From NCBI RefSeq assembly GCF_000143415.4, contig NW_003314274.1, forward strand, positions 2,667,859 to 2,731,858: 64,000 bases of DNA. Direction: 5' to 3'. Within the stretch, counting starts at the first letter, position 1. Every line of letters begins with the position of its first letter. The position numbers and the translations under genes were made by a program. This document shows positions 35,422-46,325 of this stretch, one piece after another. The notes under the pieces were generated by a model. That model saw only the letters and a list, made by a program, of their open reading frames with translations, was not told the DNA's origin and searched no databases. Source of the DNA: Selaginella moellendorffii (Eukaryota > Streptophyta > Lycopodiopsida > Selaginellales > Selaginellaceae).

Positions 35422-37431
35422 CACTTAGTGTTTGAGAATGTGAAGGATTCACAATCAAACACCACTACAACTGATGACAGAACATCTCTTCATGGGAAAA
35501 GAAAGTATACCTTCCTAAAGCGCAGCCAAAGGGATCTGAGCAACAAACCGAAAAGGCAGAAAATGGCGATGGAGGTTCGAATGGTCTCGACAGTTGCTTG
35601 TTGCAAAAGGAGGTGCTGTCAACATGCTGATTGGGATGCTATTGAAAAGGAGAGAGCAAGATACAAGACATTGTCCTGGAAGGCAGCTCGCAATTTTGTG
35701 TATGAGGCATTACGGTCATCTGTTGATGCTTCAGAACATCAGGTGGGGGGCATGGTCTTCCAGAGGGGTTTGGTCTGCACTCTTACCTCTGCATCATCCA
35801 CGACAAAATGGACCAGAAAAAGACGTGCTTACCTCGACTCAATCCTGCCCCCAAGGCAATCTCTTCATCCATGTAGCTGCCTGTGTCTCTGTTTGGCATA
35901 ATCGCTCATGGGCATGGTGCCCAGAACTATGGGAACTTCTTTGTACCTCTATGGGGTGGCGGGGGTGCAAACATGATGATTGCGTCCCTAGCAAAACACT
36001 TAAGGTCTCTGCAAAGTGCACAGACTGAGCTAAACGGCCAACCCTTGCATAAGGCCCTTGTTGATTGAACCCCATACAGGGTTCAGCTGGAGGAGGAGCA
36101 AAGGCTTGCAGTATCGCGTGGGGCCCCATGCCATCCCAGTGAATATGTTGGCCGTCAGATTGTAGGGTTATCACGTGAGGCCTCATGCCATTCCGACGAG
36201 GCTAGTCGCCCGGTGAATGCACAGCCTCATCCAAACGAAGCAGAATCTCAAGGAAGTTCTTGCGGCCGATGTGGCCTTCCACCCCATCTTCTGCTCCAAA
36301 CAGACAATGCTGGCAGTGAGAACAAAAACATGTACGTCTTCGCGTACTTGGCGATGCTTGTTGCCAAAGGCATATTTGAAACGGTTACACTTGGCTTTCT
36401 CATGGTTGGGCACACTCATGAAGACGTCGATGCCATGTTCAGTCACCTGGCAGAGTCCCTTCAGCGATCCAATGTCCTCACCCTCCCACAACTCTACGAT
36501 GAATTCCAAAATTGCATCAAAGGCACTGTTGAAGCTGCACTTGTGACAGAGGTTCCAGACTTTAAGGGGTTTCTAAGAGGCTACATTAGGGATGGATCTG
36601 AAACGCTGATTGGCCACTCCAAGCCTCTTCAGTTTCATTTCAGCATGCGTGACGGTGCTCCAGTGATGAGGTACAAGATGAGAGAATGGGACACAGTGTG
36701 GCTGCTAGTGGACGGCATTGAACTCTTCAAGAGAGATCCCATAACTGGGGAACCTATGATTCCTCAGGGTTCCCCACGGCCGATGCACCAGGATGGACTC
36801 AAAGACCAAGAAAGTATAGTGGCCGGGATTAGACAGCATATTGCCTTCTGGAAGAGGGGGTTGGTGTTTGGTGGAGAATCCTATTTTAAGAGGTGCAAGC
36901 CTTTGCTTAAATACTAGGAGAAGATTATATCTGCTATCCAAAATGGGCCGGTTGTATATGAAGAATTGGAAGAGTCCTTTTGGCCAGAACCCAGAGCACC
37001 AGATAGTAGCGGAACAATGTCCTCTAGAAATGCAGTGACAGATAACGATGTTGAGGATCACTATTGTGGGCCGAGGAACAAGAAGCCGGATTCAGCATTC
37101 AATCCAGTACAGGTCTGCAAAGGAATGGTCGTGCTTGTTAGACCCAGTAATAAAAAACAAATGATATGGGTGGGGCGCTGCATCACTGATGCAGAGGAGG
37201 ATGAGGAAACTAACTCCTTCAATGTAACTGTGGAGTGGTTCAAGCCAAGTTCCGGATATACGAAGGATTGCCTAGAAAAGAGATGGGTGCTGAATCCAAG
37301 GGATCCCAGCATGAGCATATCGATGGATAATGTTGTGCATGGTTGGGTGCAGAAGCAGAGTGCCACCATCACCTTGCCAGACCATGCAAGAGATGCAGCA
37401 AGAGCATTCATAACCCGGGTTCAAGGTGAGA
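35167..37431 (+). pseudogene. Transposase-like protein gene (DUF7869-type signature), interrupted
   Basis: A 3' splice site (TTTCAG, 35161-35166; likely donor at 35098) opens an exon. Order: a CKCDAC segment; VACCKRRCCQ, a Cys cluster; HDKMDQKKTCLPRL; LLLQTDNAGSENKN; FLMVGHTHEDVDAMFSHLAE; then a small beta-rich C-terminal region (VCKGMVVLVRPSNKKQMIWV). From memory, the DNxxxxNKN plus GHTHEDID pair marks a widespread transposon-associated family (DUF7869-like), plausibly an RNase-H-fold transposase. Reading needs a shift near a G run at about 35745, and there are in-frame stops at 35874 (TAG), 36066 (TGA) and 36915 (TAG). So this copy looks inactive unless unrecognised introns remove them. Confidence 0.65.
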
Positions 37432-37474
37432 TTCATTAATATTCCTTTACTAAGTTTCTAATGTATTTTATTTC

Positions 37475-37510
37475 AAGGTGAACAATCCGAATCTGAATCA
37501 GAGGAGGCAT
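37475..37510 (+). other. Small downstream exon, repeated after the gap
   Basis: The end of the long exon (GGGTTCAAG^GTGAG at about 37425) and TTTATTTCAAG at 37475 define a short intron. The next exon encodes GEQSESESEEA in frame and runs into a palindrome (37512). An almost identical start, GTTCAAGGTGAACAA, recurs at about 37664 after the gap, and an inverted copy lies at about 38925-38948. Exon duplication is likely. Confidence 0.45.
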
Positions 37511-37553
37511 GATGGCATGTGGCCTTACGCCATTCCTAGGTGAGATGATACAA

Positions 37554-37653
37554 NNNNNNNNNNNNNNNNNNNNNNNNNNNNNNNNNNNNNNNNNNNNNNN
37601 NNNNNNNNNNNNNNNNNNNNNNNNNNNNNNNNNNNNNNNNNNNNNNNNNNNNN
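37554..37653. other. Assembly gap of 100 N
   Basis: Exactly 100 N, the conventional placeholder for a gap of unknown size. It falls between the two copies of the GTTCAAGGTGAACAA exon start, so a collapsed tandem repeat may underlie it. Confidence 0.98.
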
Positions 37654-38204
37654 TACTTAAAGTTCAAGGTGAACAAGCCAAATATGAATTCATCGGATTG
37701 TTATAACAAATTGCGAGGTGATGGCATGAGGTGATACGCCATTTGAGAGTGGTAGCCATTCCTATATGAGGTGAGTGAAATATTTATTAGAAATACCTCA
37801 TTCAATTGTGCACTTCTAAGTCTTGGTCCACTCAGTACTGTTTGCATGTTTCTATTTTAATTCTTTCTCTAAAATGTTATTTAGCATGTGGCTTCATGCC
37901 ATTGCTCTCCACAATCATGCATTGAATTTTTCTATCCTTGCATAATACTTCTCCATATATATAGCGTATGCGCACATGTGATATGGTTCATTAGGCCTGA
38001 TATAGTGTGTGAGGTAAAACAAAGATGATGTGACATATGCATTTACCAATCACACGTGCATAAATCTAATAATATGGCGTGTGGCCCATATTAATGGCAC
38101 ATAAACCCATATTGTGGGCTTACGTGCTTTATGTACCATCATTCCCTTGCAGCATGTGTGTTGGTTTCCTTTTATAACACAACGAACTCCATATTTTAGG
38201 GTGA

Positions 38205-38473
38205 AGAGCGTTCTCATGGCAAGCACAAAATCTATAAGTGAGGCAGAAAAGGAGACGGAGAAGGAGATAGGTGAAGATGTAGAATATATAAGTCTTCCAA
38301 ACTCCCCGTACTATACTCCAGGTGATCATTTTTCTGAACAAACGGCAACATTAACAACTATCGAGAACGCCCCAGTAACGTCAGAGACAACAATCCAAAG
38401 CAAAACAACTGACCCGGAGAAGGATGATAGTACCGCTGAGAGTACCAAAAAGGAGGTGTCCACTAGCACTTAG
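38205..38473 (+). CDS. Short Glu/Thr/Ser-rich exon or small protein
   Basis: The open frame contains LMASTKSISEAEKETEKEI and ends STKKEVSTST. An AG at about 38200 (CATATTTTAG) could be its 3' splice site, with the Met of MASTKS (38217) an alternative start. It follows the transposase-like gene on the same strand and could be its last exon, separated by palindrome-bearing introns, or an independent small gene. No family recognised. Confidence 0.35.
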
Positions 38474-38507
38474 GCTTATAATGGCGTGTGCCCTCATGCC
38501 ATTTACT

Positions 38508-39109
38508 TGATCACCAAATACCTTTTTCCCTTTGCACTAGTATATCTTAATACCGGTCTGAGAAATAGAATGGCATGTGCCCTCAGGCCTTTTACTAAAT
38601 CACCTTTGAAAGAAATGCAAGCCTCTATGTCGTAAAAAAAAGGTACTAGAGAAATTCCTTAATAATATGAATGTTATTTAGTTTCATGAAAATACACTAA
38701 GGGTCAAATAAGTTAAATGACTTCTCCAGACTAGCAATGCCTCTTGCTACACCTTCACAATTAGATTCGTTAGAAAAAGATAACATTGAATAATATCTAA
38801 ATGTTCTCACCATTAAGTTATATGTCTGGCTAATAGGAATGACGTTCATCTTGGAAAGCTCACCACACGCTCAATGAACAAACAAATAGTGTGTGCGCGC
38901 ATGCCATCGCTCTTCTTTAGCTTCAGATTCGGCTTGTTCACCTTGACAATGAGATTTATTATACAATCAGATGGACTCAGTCTGGACACAAAGTCACCGC
39001 GCTAGTCACCATGCCCCAGATATGTCTAGCCCCTGGATAAAAAACATATAATTTCATGTCATTTTCAAATACTTGAAAATTTGTACCTAGTCCCATTTTA
39101 CTGAATAAA
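38508..39109. other. Non-coding right subterminal region
   Basis: No supported reading frame. It holds palindromes at 38570 and 38886, an inverted copy of the GTCAAGGTGAACAAGCC segment at about 38925-38948, and the repeated TCCCA-type motif close to the right end. Confidence 0.6.
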
Positions 39110-39133
39110 TCCCACTTTAACGAAATAGAGCTT
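39110..39133 (-). repeat. Right terminal inverted repeat
   Basis: Perfect reverse complement of 26070-26093. A partial direct repeat, TCCCATTTTACTG, lies just inside at about 39091, paralleling TCCCACTTTAACG in the terminus. Repeated end motifs of this sort often bind transposase. Confidence 0.9.
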
Positions 39134-39628
39134 CTAAATATAAAATGTCTTTAGATTGCAAATTTGGACATGGGATGAACACCATTGTATTCAGGACAAT
39201 CTCTACATTTTGTAGATATGCCAAATGAGCAAATCTAGACACTTTTTATAAATAACATTTGGGACTGAAATGAGACTAACATAAAAGGGCATGATAACAA
39301 GAGTGTTTGGCAAACGCAATAAGCTATTATTAGTATTATTGAGGGACTAGTCTCAATATGCAATTGTTTTTGTCAAGCCAGTGCAAGACAGAGCAAAAGA
39401 GAACTAAGAGCGAGGCCGAGTATGCTCAACAAGAAACACATATGAGTTCCTACCTTATGTCCATTTGGCTAAGTACAAATGTTAAGCCCAGTAAGCTAAC
39501 ACTTGAACAAGAGGGCTGATAAAAGGAACCAGCAATATCGACCTCCTGCTATCGTGGTAGTAAGGAAAGAGTGTCCGTAAGGACTAACTGATAGATAACT
39601 TTCAATACCTAAAGTCACATTTGCAACA
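39134..39628 (-). mobile_element. E-type LTR, proximal part (right of the 13-kb element)
   Basis: It resumes the LTR cut at 26069 (CTAAATATAAAATGTCTTTAGATTGCAAATTTGGAC) and runs to the LTR start, TGTTGCAAATGTGAC on the minus strand, at 39628. With 25418-26069 it makes one E LTR of about 1.15 kb. Confidence 0.88.
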
Positions 39629-39900
39629 CTCACTTTGCAATCCCATACACACGAATTATTGTTGCTACTCATAGGCCTTTGTATGCCCATCACTACCCTT
39701 ACCAAAATCCCTTTTATCTTTGTCCAATTCATATAGACGAACTTCTCCCATCTCTGCAACCTTGGATGTTGGGTAGCACCTCCTATCCATTATTTACTAG
39801 GGAATTAGTCCTTTAGATTTAATACCCTTGTGATACCAAACACTATTTCTTAGTATTTTAAAGTGTTTAGGTATCCTAATGATAGCCATTTTTGACAATA
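39629..39900 (-). mobile_element. LARD-type internal fragment
   Basis: The minus strand parallels LARD-1 from about 1930 to 2185 (ATGGATAGGAGGTGCTACCCAA, written here in part; GGCCTTTGTATGCCCATCACTA on the plus strand matches the AAAGGCCCAT region). The E LTR ending at 39628 therefore interrupts LARD sequence. 39900-40672 holds nothing I recognise beyond a pyrimidine-rich patch near 40320-40380. Confidence 0.65.
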
Positions 39901-40672
39901 AGCATTTCTTTTTACAACATTAACTTACTATTATGCACCATAAGCAATTTATCCCCTTGAGGAATATATCTAACCTTCATGAAGCGGTAAATATTTTATC
40001 TTGAGTATTTTCTTAAGCAAAGCAAAAGAGGAAGATTAGGCAAAATAGAGTTACATTTAAGCTTAGGCATCTAAAGAAAAACCTGACCTAGGCAATAGTC
40101 GTCATTAATAAGCAAGTAGTTAAGATCAATTATAAAATCATATAGTATATAAGTAGCACTTAAACATGTTGGAAAACAACCCCCACTCACTGTTATATGC
40201 ATTTGCATTAAATTAATCATCTTTTCTCCCACCTATAATTGTTTGTGTAAAGTAAAGTTGAGAAAGTGACATATGCTTATCATTACTCATACTTTTGGGG
40301 TTCGAGGCCGAGTTCTTTTCTATTTTCTTCTCATTCTTCTTCTCTTCTTTTCTTCCCTACATTTTTGTCTTTGTTTGTTTGTCACTATTGTATAGGTAGG
40401 GGAAAGAATGCAAGTATAGGCAGACAAAGCCTTACTCACTTTTGCCAACCATGGTGGGATAAGCCATCACTCTTTGGCTTGAAAAAAAATAAGAAGAAAA
40501 TTTCTTGTGAATTCTAAACGTGCCTAACATTAGGAACTATAAGTAAATTTCATAAGCGATTGCAGAAGCCTTGAGCCCAAACAACACTAAATGAATGAGC
40601 TGTTTTTGTAGTGGCTTGTAGTGGCTTAGTGCCTTGACAACACAAGAAAGATAATTTATCAACTATCACATA

Positions 40673-41599
40673 ATACTTGGCCTGGCTTTTTAGTTCTCTC
40701 TTGCTCTGTCTTGCACTGGCTTGGCAAGAACCCTCGTGTATTGAGACTAGTCCCTCAATATTGCTGAATGATAGCTTACCATGTCTACCAAACACCCTCG
40801 CTATCATACCCTTTGTGTTGGTCTCATTTTGGTCCCAAATGCTATTTATGGAAAGTATCTAGATTCACTCATTTGGCATATCTATGGAATGTAGAGGTTG
40901 GCCTGAACACAATAGTGTTCATCCCGTGTCCAAATTCGCAATCTAGTGCCATTCCATATTCAATAAGTTTCGAGCTTGTCCCAGAGATTAACTCTTAGTA
41001 CTAAGGGAGGCTTGGGGTGAAAACCCAAAGCATGTCTTCCTCAAGGGAGGGGGGGGGGCTATGGGGGGTTCCAAATGTAAAGTAGGGATAGTGGTTGGAA
41101 TGCATGTCTGACCACCTAAGACATTAGTTTAGCTCTTGCTGGGCTGTGTCACTCCTTGTTCTACGTCCAGCTTGGGTCTAAGCCCAAGGTCCATTCCATG
41201 GTAGCTAGTGGAGTACCCATATCCTTGCATTAGGCCACCGGGATGCTGAAATAGCGCCAGACTCTATTTGGCTCCGTTTTGCATGCTGGTCCTAGCATTG
41301 GGATGCTGGTTGCTCTAATACTATTTTAAGTTGCTTCGGGCTCTTGTCCCTTTGCTCCTTGGGCTGTATGTTCAGGAGTTGCTCCGTGGTTTGATTTTGT
41401 CACTCCTTGGCTCCATGCTTGGGAGTTTGGCACGATTCCTTCGTTCAATGGCCCAAGGCCCTGAAACTCAAGTTCTACACCACTATCCTTTGGATATGTG
41501 GCATGTGACATGTGACATATAGAGGGTTTAGGTTCCGCTTCCGTGGTTATCCTATGGTAAATCACCATAGGACAAAGGGTAAAAACCACGTGCACTACA
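40673..41599 (+). mobile_element. E-type LTR, plus orientation, 5'-truncated
   Basis: It starts mid-LTR at TTGGCCTGGCTTTTTAGTTC (compare 7225) and runs through GAAAACCCAAAGC and a G run to the GTGCACTACA end at 41599. No good primer site follows. It abuts the chromodomain end of element C, which lies on the other strand. Confidence 0.82.
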
Positions 41600-42234
41600 T
41601 TGGATAGTAAAATATAATTGAGCATGTGTAAGATTACTAAGAGGCTCCCAAGTTGATTCACAAGTTGGATAACCTTTCCACTTAACTAGATACTCTCGAC
41701 GTTTGTCACATTTAAGCCAGCGTGTGTCCAAAATAGCCTCCACTTCATATTCAAGTTCACCATCCACAACTTCTTGTGGCAGATGAATCTCTCCGTGTCG
41801 TGCAACATCCACAGTATAAGGAGCCAATAGATTGGCATGAAATACATTATGAATATTGGACATCTCCACATGAAGATCCAACCGATAGGATACATCACCA
41901 AGTTGTTTCAACACCCGATAGGGTACAACATATCTCTGTAAAAGTTTCCCAGACAAAGATCCCTTAATGTTCAAGTTTTGGGAAGATAGCCACACCTGAT
42001 CTCCCACTTGATAGGATACATCCCGACGATGCTGATCCTTATCACGTCGATACCTATCTTGAGCTTTGCCAATTGCCTCGTTAGCCCTAGACCAACCTTG
42101 GCGTAGCTGCTCCACATAAATCGCAATGGCTGGGAGCAACACATCAGACATTGGTTTCGGTAAAACAATCTATTGAGGCACCCCATGAGCATTCCCTTGC
42201 AGCATCTCCCATAGAGAATAGCCTATAGCGCTGT
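41600..42234 (-). pseudogene. Element C: integrase C-terminus and chromodomain
   Basis: Minus-strand reading resumes with FHSAIGYSLWEMLQG after the LARD-2 insertion, has one stop (VPQ*IVLPK), then QDRYRRDKDQHRRDVSYQVGD and the GDQVWLSSQNL integrase C-terminal block. It ends with a chromodomain, YLVKWKGYPTCESTWEPLSNL, whose aromatic and KWKGY residues are intact. Chromodomains mark the chromovirus branch of Ty3/gypsy and steer insertion to heterochromatin. The 5' part of this coding region is at 46518-50038. Confidence 0.88.
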
Positions 42235-43124
42235 GAAATTGCAAGCGACACCTTACCCACGACTTTAGTATGGTACATTCTGCCACCCATTAGATACCCA
42301 CTGCTCTTATACTTGGATCTTATAATCCTCCCCATCCTTGTAGGGTACAACACACCTTAGTCCAAATCCTTTCACCAGTCCTTTAAGACTGTTCTTTGAC
42401 TCCCCTTGAGTCATCCAACTCTTTAGACTTTGCTAATGTCACGACCCATAAGGTTCTATTATTGAGGTGCTAGTTTGTTAGAATACAACTATTTGTATTC
42501 ATGTCCTACTTATAAGGACCATTCATACGAGTGTGACTCCAACACTTGATTATTTTCCGTTTCTTATGGGCTGCCTTTGCCCCTTAGGACTACTTGTCCA
42601 TGTGATGAGAATCCCAACTCATCCTCTAAGTACACCCACAACTTCTTGGCTTATTACAGCATTTATAGGTAGCCTCGGCTACCATTTCAAGAACTTGTGT
42701 CCTCTTCCATATTTAACCTCCCACAGTCATTAATTATGGTCTCAAATTCATGAGTACCAACCTCAACTATATGAGAATAACCTTGTAACTCCTTTATTAT
42801 TTTGGAGTCTCTATCCTTCCCGTGGTTCCAATTATAGTTGTTTACCAAAACTACATTAGCCAGTTTGCTAAATCAAATGCTCATTTAGATCATATCCTCA
42901 ACCCTTTAAGGAAAACTTTATACTGTTCCCAAGATGCCAAAGTCATTCCATTATTGACCTTTTTCTATCCACCACCTTGCCTACAAGTTCACACATGAAC
43001 TGTAGTGGAGAGCCATGTCTTCCCGACTTGCTACTCCCCAAGGATAGGCACACTCCTAGGACCTTCCAATGCCAACACTAGTGGTGATATACTTGAGCAC
43101 TAATAAAAGTCAGACTAAGGAACA

Positions 43125-43136
43125 GCTCTGATACCA
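43125..43136 (-). other. Primer-binding site of LARD-2
   Basis: The minus strand reads TGGTATCAGAGC, a perfect match to the plant initiator-tRNA-Met primer site, 3 nt from the LTR end at 43140. Confidence 0.92.
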
Positions 43137-43678
43137 AATTGCAAAAGACTAATTTTTCCATTCTACTTTAGTCATTTAACCACACATCTGACCACTTGGA
43201 GGAGTCTTATTCACAACCTTCTTAAGTTAAATTCGGGACATGGGACTTGCTAGCCCCGAGAATGGCATCCATGCCACTCATCCCTTGCACTTGGTCCAAG
43301 TGCTCCACGTGTCCGGTCCCAAGACCGACACCCCAAGGTACCACTGACATACTAGCCCATTACGCTAAGGCCATGCCCCTTCACCTAGGTCACACCGGTG
43401 GTCCAACATGATCTACATCGCAGTCTCGTCTCTCAATGATTGGGCCATCCATTCAGGAATGACCATCCAAGATCCACTGCTTAGCATCCTTAAGATGCCC
43501 GCAGACATGGGGAACCACCTTCCCCAATATCCCCTTTACGGTCCCCACCAAGTCCCTTTTCTATCCATGGCTGTGTTCGCCAACACTGCCACTGGGACAA
43601 GGCCCACGAGGCCAACCACTAAGTCCTATTGTCCTTTGGGACTTCCTCACCATGTGACCATATCCTTAGCCACTACAC

Positions 43679-45343
43679 TATGAGACACAAAATCCCTAGG
43701 CCCCAAAGTGGAGCCGGAAGGGCGCCACGTGGTAGTGGCCGAAGTGAAACCCAAATAAGCGTAACACGTTTGGACTAAAAAGCTCCAACTTGATAGGTCG
43801 AGAGTGGGAGTGGAACTCTCAACAAAGTGCTTGAGGAATGAGCATGAAGCGAGCAATAAGCGAGGCTCTAAAAAGGGACCCAAAAAGGACTAAAACATGA
43901 CATGTGGAAGTGTCCGAGATGGACCCAAGATGGAGTCTGAGATGGAGTCCGAGGTGGACCCGAGGTGGAGTCCGAGATGGACCCGAGATGGAGTTCGAGA
44001 TGGAGTCCAAGATGGAGTCCGAGATGGACTCAAGATGGAGTCCGAGATGGACCGAGATAGAGTCTGAGATGGACCCGAGATGAAGTCCAAGATGGAGTCC
44101 GAGATGGACCCGAGATGGAGTCCGAGATGGACCGAGACGGAGTCCAAGATGGACCCGAGATGGAGTCTGAGATGGAGTCCGAGAAGGACCCAAGATGGAG
44201 TCCGAGGTCAAGATCGAGACCGGCACTAAGACCGAGACCGAGACTGAGACCGAGACCGAGACCGGGACTGGGACCGAGACCGGGACCGAGACCGAGGCCA
44301 AGGCCGAGACTGAGCCCGAGTCCGAGTCCAAGTCCGAGTTCGAGTCTGAGAGGGTGAAAGCCCAAAGCGTTCGTCTCCCAGACCTGGGGGGTTTGGTGAG
44401 CTCCAAAAGTATAGTAAGTGGGAGGACTGCAGTGGAGCCAGTTTGGCCAGGAAAGGCCAGTTTGGCCCAGGAAGGCCAAACTCAGTGTTGGGTGATGAAC
44501 TGACCACTGGGAAGTCCAAGACTAGAGTGAATACAGACCGACAAGCGGGGTAGCTTGGTGAAGTGTTCAAGAGTGAGCTCTAGTTCCCCCAGGAGATCGA
44601 CTGGCCGATGCTCCCAGTCCAAGTGTGGGTGGCACTACCTACTTGGATATCTGGCATGGCTCAACGGAGCCTCGCTCTAAGCCCATGGCTAGAGCACCCA
44701 AAAGCGGAAGGCAGGGAGAGTACCCACGAGGCTTGCGTAAGGCCACGGTGTTCCGAAATGTTGCCCCAAAGTCCCAGACTGTGAAAAGGAGGAGGAACCG
44801 TCCTCTAGTGTAGAGACCAAGGATACGGTCACATGGTGAGGAAGTCCTAGAGGCCAATGGGACTTAGTGGCTAGGCCTGCGGGCCTTGATCTTGGCAGTG
44901 TTGGTGAACATAGCCATGGACAGAAAAAAGACTTGGCAGGAACTGACAAAGGGATGTTGGGGAAGGTTATTCCCTATGTCTATGGGCATCCTAAGGATGC
45001 TAAGGACTGGATCTGGGATTACCACTCGTGGACAGACGGCCTAGTCTTGGAGAGACGGGATTGCAATGCAGGTGGTGTTAGACCACTGATGTGACCAAGG
45101 TGAATGAGTGTGGCCTAGCGTAACGGGCTCATATGTCGGTGGTACCTTGGGGTGTTGGTCATTGGATAGGACATGTGGAGCACTTGGACCAAGTGCAAAG
45201 ATTGAGTGGCATGGATGCCATTCTTGAGGCTAGCAAGCCCCAAGTCCTGAATGGGACTTATGGAGGTTGTGAATGAGACTCCTCCAAGTGGTTGGAGGTG
45301 CGGTTAAGTGACTAAAGTAGAATGGAAAATTTAGTCGCTTACA
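43679..45343 (+). mobile_element. Solo LTR (B family) inside the LARD-2 LTR
   Basis: A full plus-oriented LTR of 1665 bp (TATGAGACAC...GCTTACA; the first TG is mutated to TA) is flanked by TACAC at 43674-43678 and 45344-45348. The surrounding minus-strand LTR halves are continuous when it is removed. No interior or partner LTR is present, so it is a solo LTR left by LTR-LTR recombination. It carries the minisatellite at about 43912-44350. Confidence 0.92.
43912..44350 (+). repeat. LTR minisatellite, solo LTR copy
   Basis: GAGTCCGAGATGGACC-type units, then GACCGA and GAGTCC units, as at 4795-5172 but longer and with different unit order. No coding role inferred. Confidence 0.9.
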
Positions 45344-45784
45344 TACACTAGAGGACTTCTCCTCTTCCTTTTCATAGTTCGGGACTTAGAGACAGCATTT
45401 TGGAACACCGTGGCCTTATGCGAGCCTCATGGGTACTCTCCCCACCTTCTGCCTTTTGGTGCTCTAGCCGTGGGCTTAGAGCGAGGTTCTGTTGAGCCAC
45501 ACCAGGTATCCACATAGGTAATGCCACCCACACTTGGACTGGGAGCATCAGCCATTCGATCTCCCAGGGGAACTAGAGCTAGCTCTTGAACACTTCACCA
45601 AGCTACCCCGCTTGTTTGTCCATATTCACTCTAGCCTTGGACTTCCTAGTGGTTATCCATCACCCAATATCTGGGCACAGCCTCTTGGGACAAATTGGCC
45701 TTTCCTAGCCAAACTGGCTCCACTGGAGTCCTCCCCCTACTATACTTTTGGAGCTCACCAAACCCCCTAGGGTCTGGGAGATGA

Positions 45785-46325
45785 ACGCTTTGGGCTTTCA
45801 CCCTCTCAAACTCGAACTCGGACTTGGACTCAGACTCGGGCTTGGGCTCGGTCTCAGCCTCAGCCTCGGTCTCGGTCTCGGTCCCAGTCTCGGTCCTGGT
45901 TTCGGTCTCGATCTCGACTTCAAACTCCATCTTGGGTCCTTCTCGGACTCCATCTCTTATTCCATCTTGTGTCCATCTCAGACTCCATCTCGGGTCCATC
46001 TCGGACTCCATCTCGGTCCATCTTGGAACCATCTCGGACTCCATCTCGAGTCCATCTCAAACTCCATCTCAGTCCATCTCAGACTCCATCTTGGGTCGAT
46101 CTTGGACTCGATCTCGGGTCCATCTCGGACTCCATCTTGGGTCCATCTCAGATTCCATCTCGGATTCCATCTCAGGTCCATCTCGGACTCCATTTCGGTC
46201 CATCGCAGACTCCATCTCGGACTCCATCTTGGACTCCATCTTGGACTCCATCTCGGACTCCATCTCGGGTCCATCTCGAACTCCATCTCAGTCCATCTCG
46301 GACTCCATCTCAGTTTCTTTTCTAG
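45785..46325 (-). repeat. LTR minisatellite, LARD-2 LTR copy
   Basis: The inverted version of the same array, longer again (about 540 bp). The array lengths at the three complete B LTRs differ, as expected of tandem repeats. Confidence 0.9.

Larger units (their letters stand above)
26164..38907. repeat. Dispersed 22-bp palindrome family (about 30 copies)
   Basis: Each copy is an 11-nt half-site close to ATGGCATGAGG followed by its reverse complement, with R/Y variation (GGCRTG). Copies start at 26164 (half-degenerate), 26456, 27533, 27608, 28844, 28999, 29135, 29294 (weak), 29393, 29528, 29624, 29729, 29870, 31367, 32644, 32704, 32781, 33544 (weak), 34214, 34286 (25 nt), 34888, 34958, 34994, 35064, 36113, 36170, 37512, 37721, 37881, 37961, 38074 (weak), 38481, 38570 and 38886. 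Position 27608-27629 is a perfect palindrome. Paired changes in opposite arms are common. Copies lie in introns, exons and intergenic DNA of this element; I noticed none outside it. Confidence 0.93.
26070..39133. mobile_element. 13-kb terminal-inverted-repeat DNA element
   Basis: Bounded by identical 24-bp inverted repeats and inserted in an E-family LTR whose two halves flank it. A CTAA duplication (26066-26069 and 39134-39137, possibly 5 bp depending on where the end is drawn) supports transposition. Inside are a long minus-strand multi-exon gene, a HAD phosphatase-like frame, a decayed plus-strand gene with a transposase-type signature, a 100-N gap, and about 30 copies of a 22-bp palindrome. 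I do not recognise the superfamily from the ends. It is presumably cut-and-paste, but the gene that would mobilise it looks broken. Confidence 0.88.

Noticed and set aside
26164-38907. A CRISPR array as explanation of the regular palindromes
   Set aside because: Spacing is irregular, copies are diverged and perfectly symmetric, the genome is eukaryotic with introns, and no cas-like gene is present.
26070-39133. A captured giant-virus segment, given hairpins and unusual genes
   Set aside because: Terminal inverted repeats, a short target duplication and many spliced introns fit a DNA transposon better, and no capsid, virus-type polymerase or packaging ATPase was seen.
45200-45225. GGCATGGATGCC resembling the dispersed palindrome
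   Set aside because: It is shorter, lacks the GGCC-type centre, and belongs to the B LTR where all copies have it.
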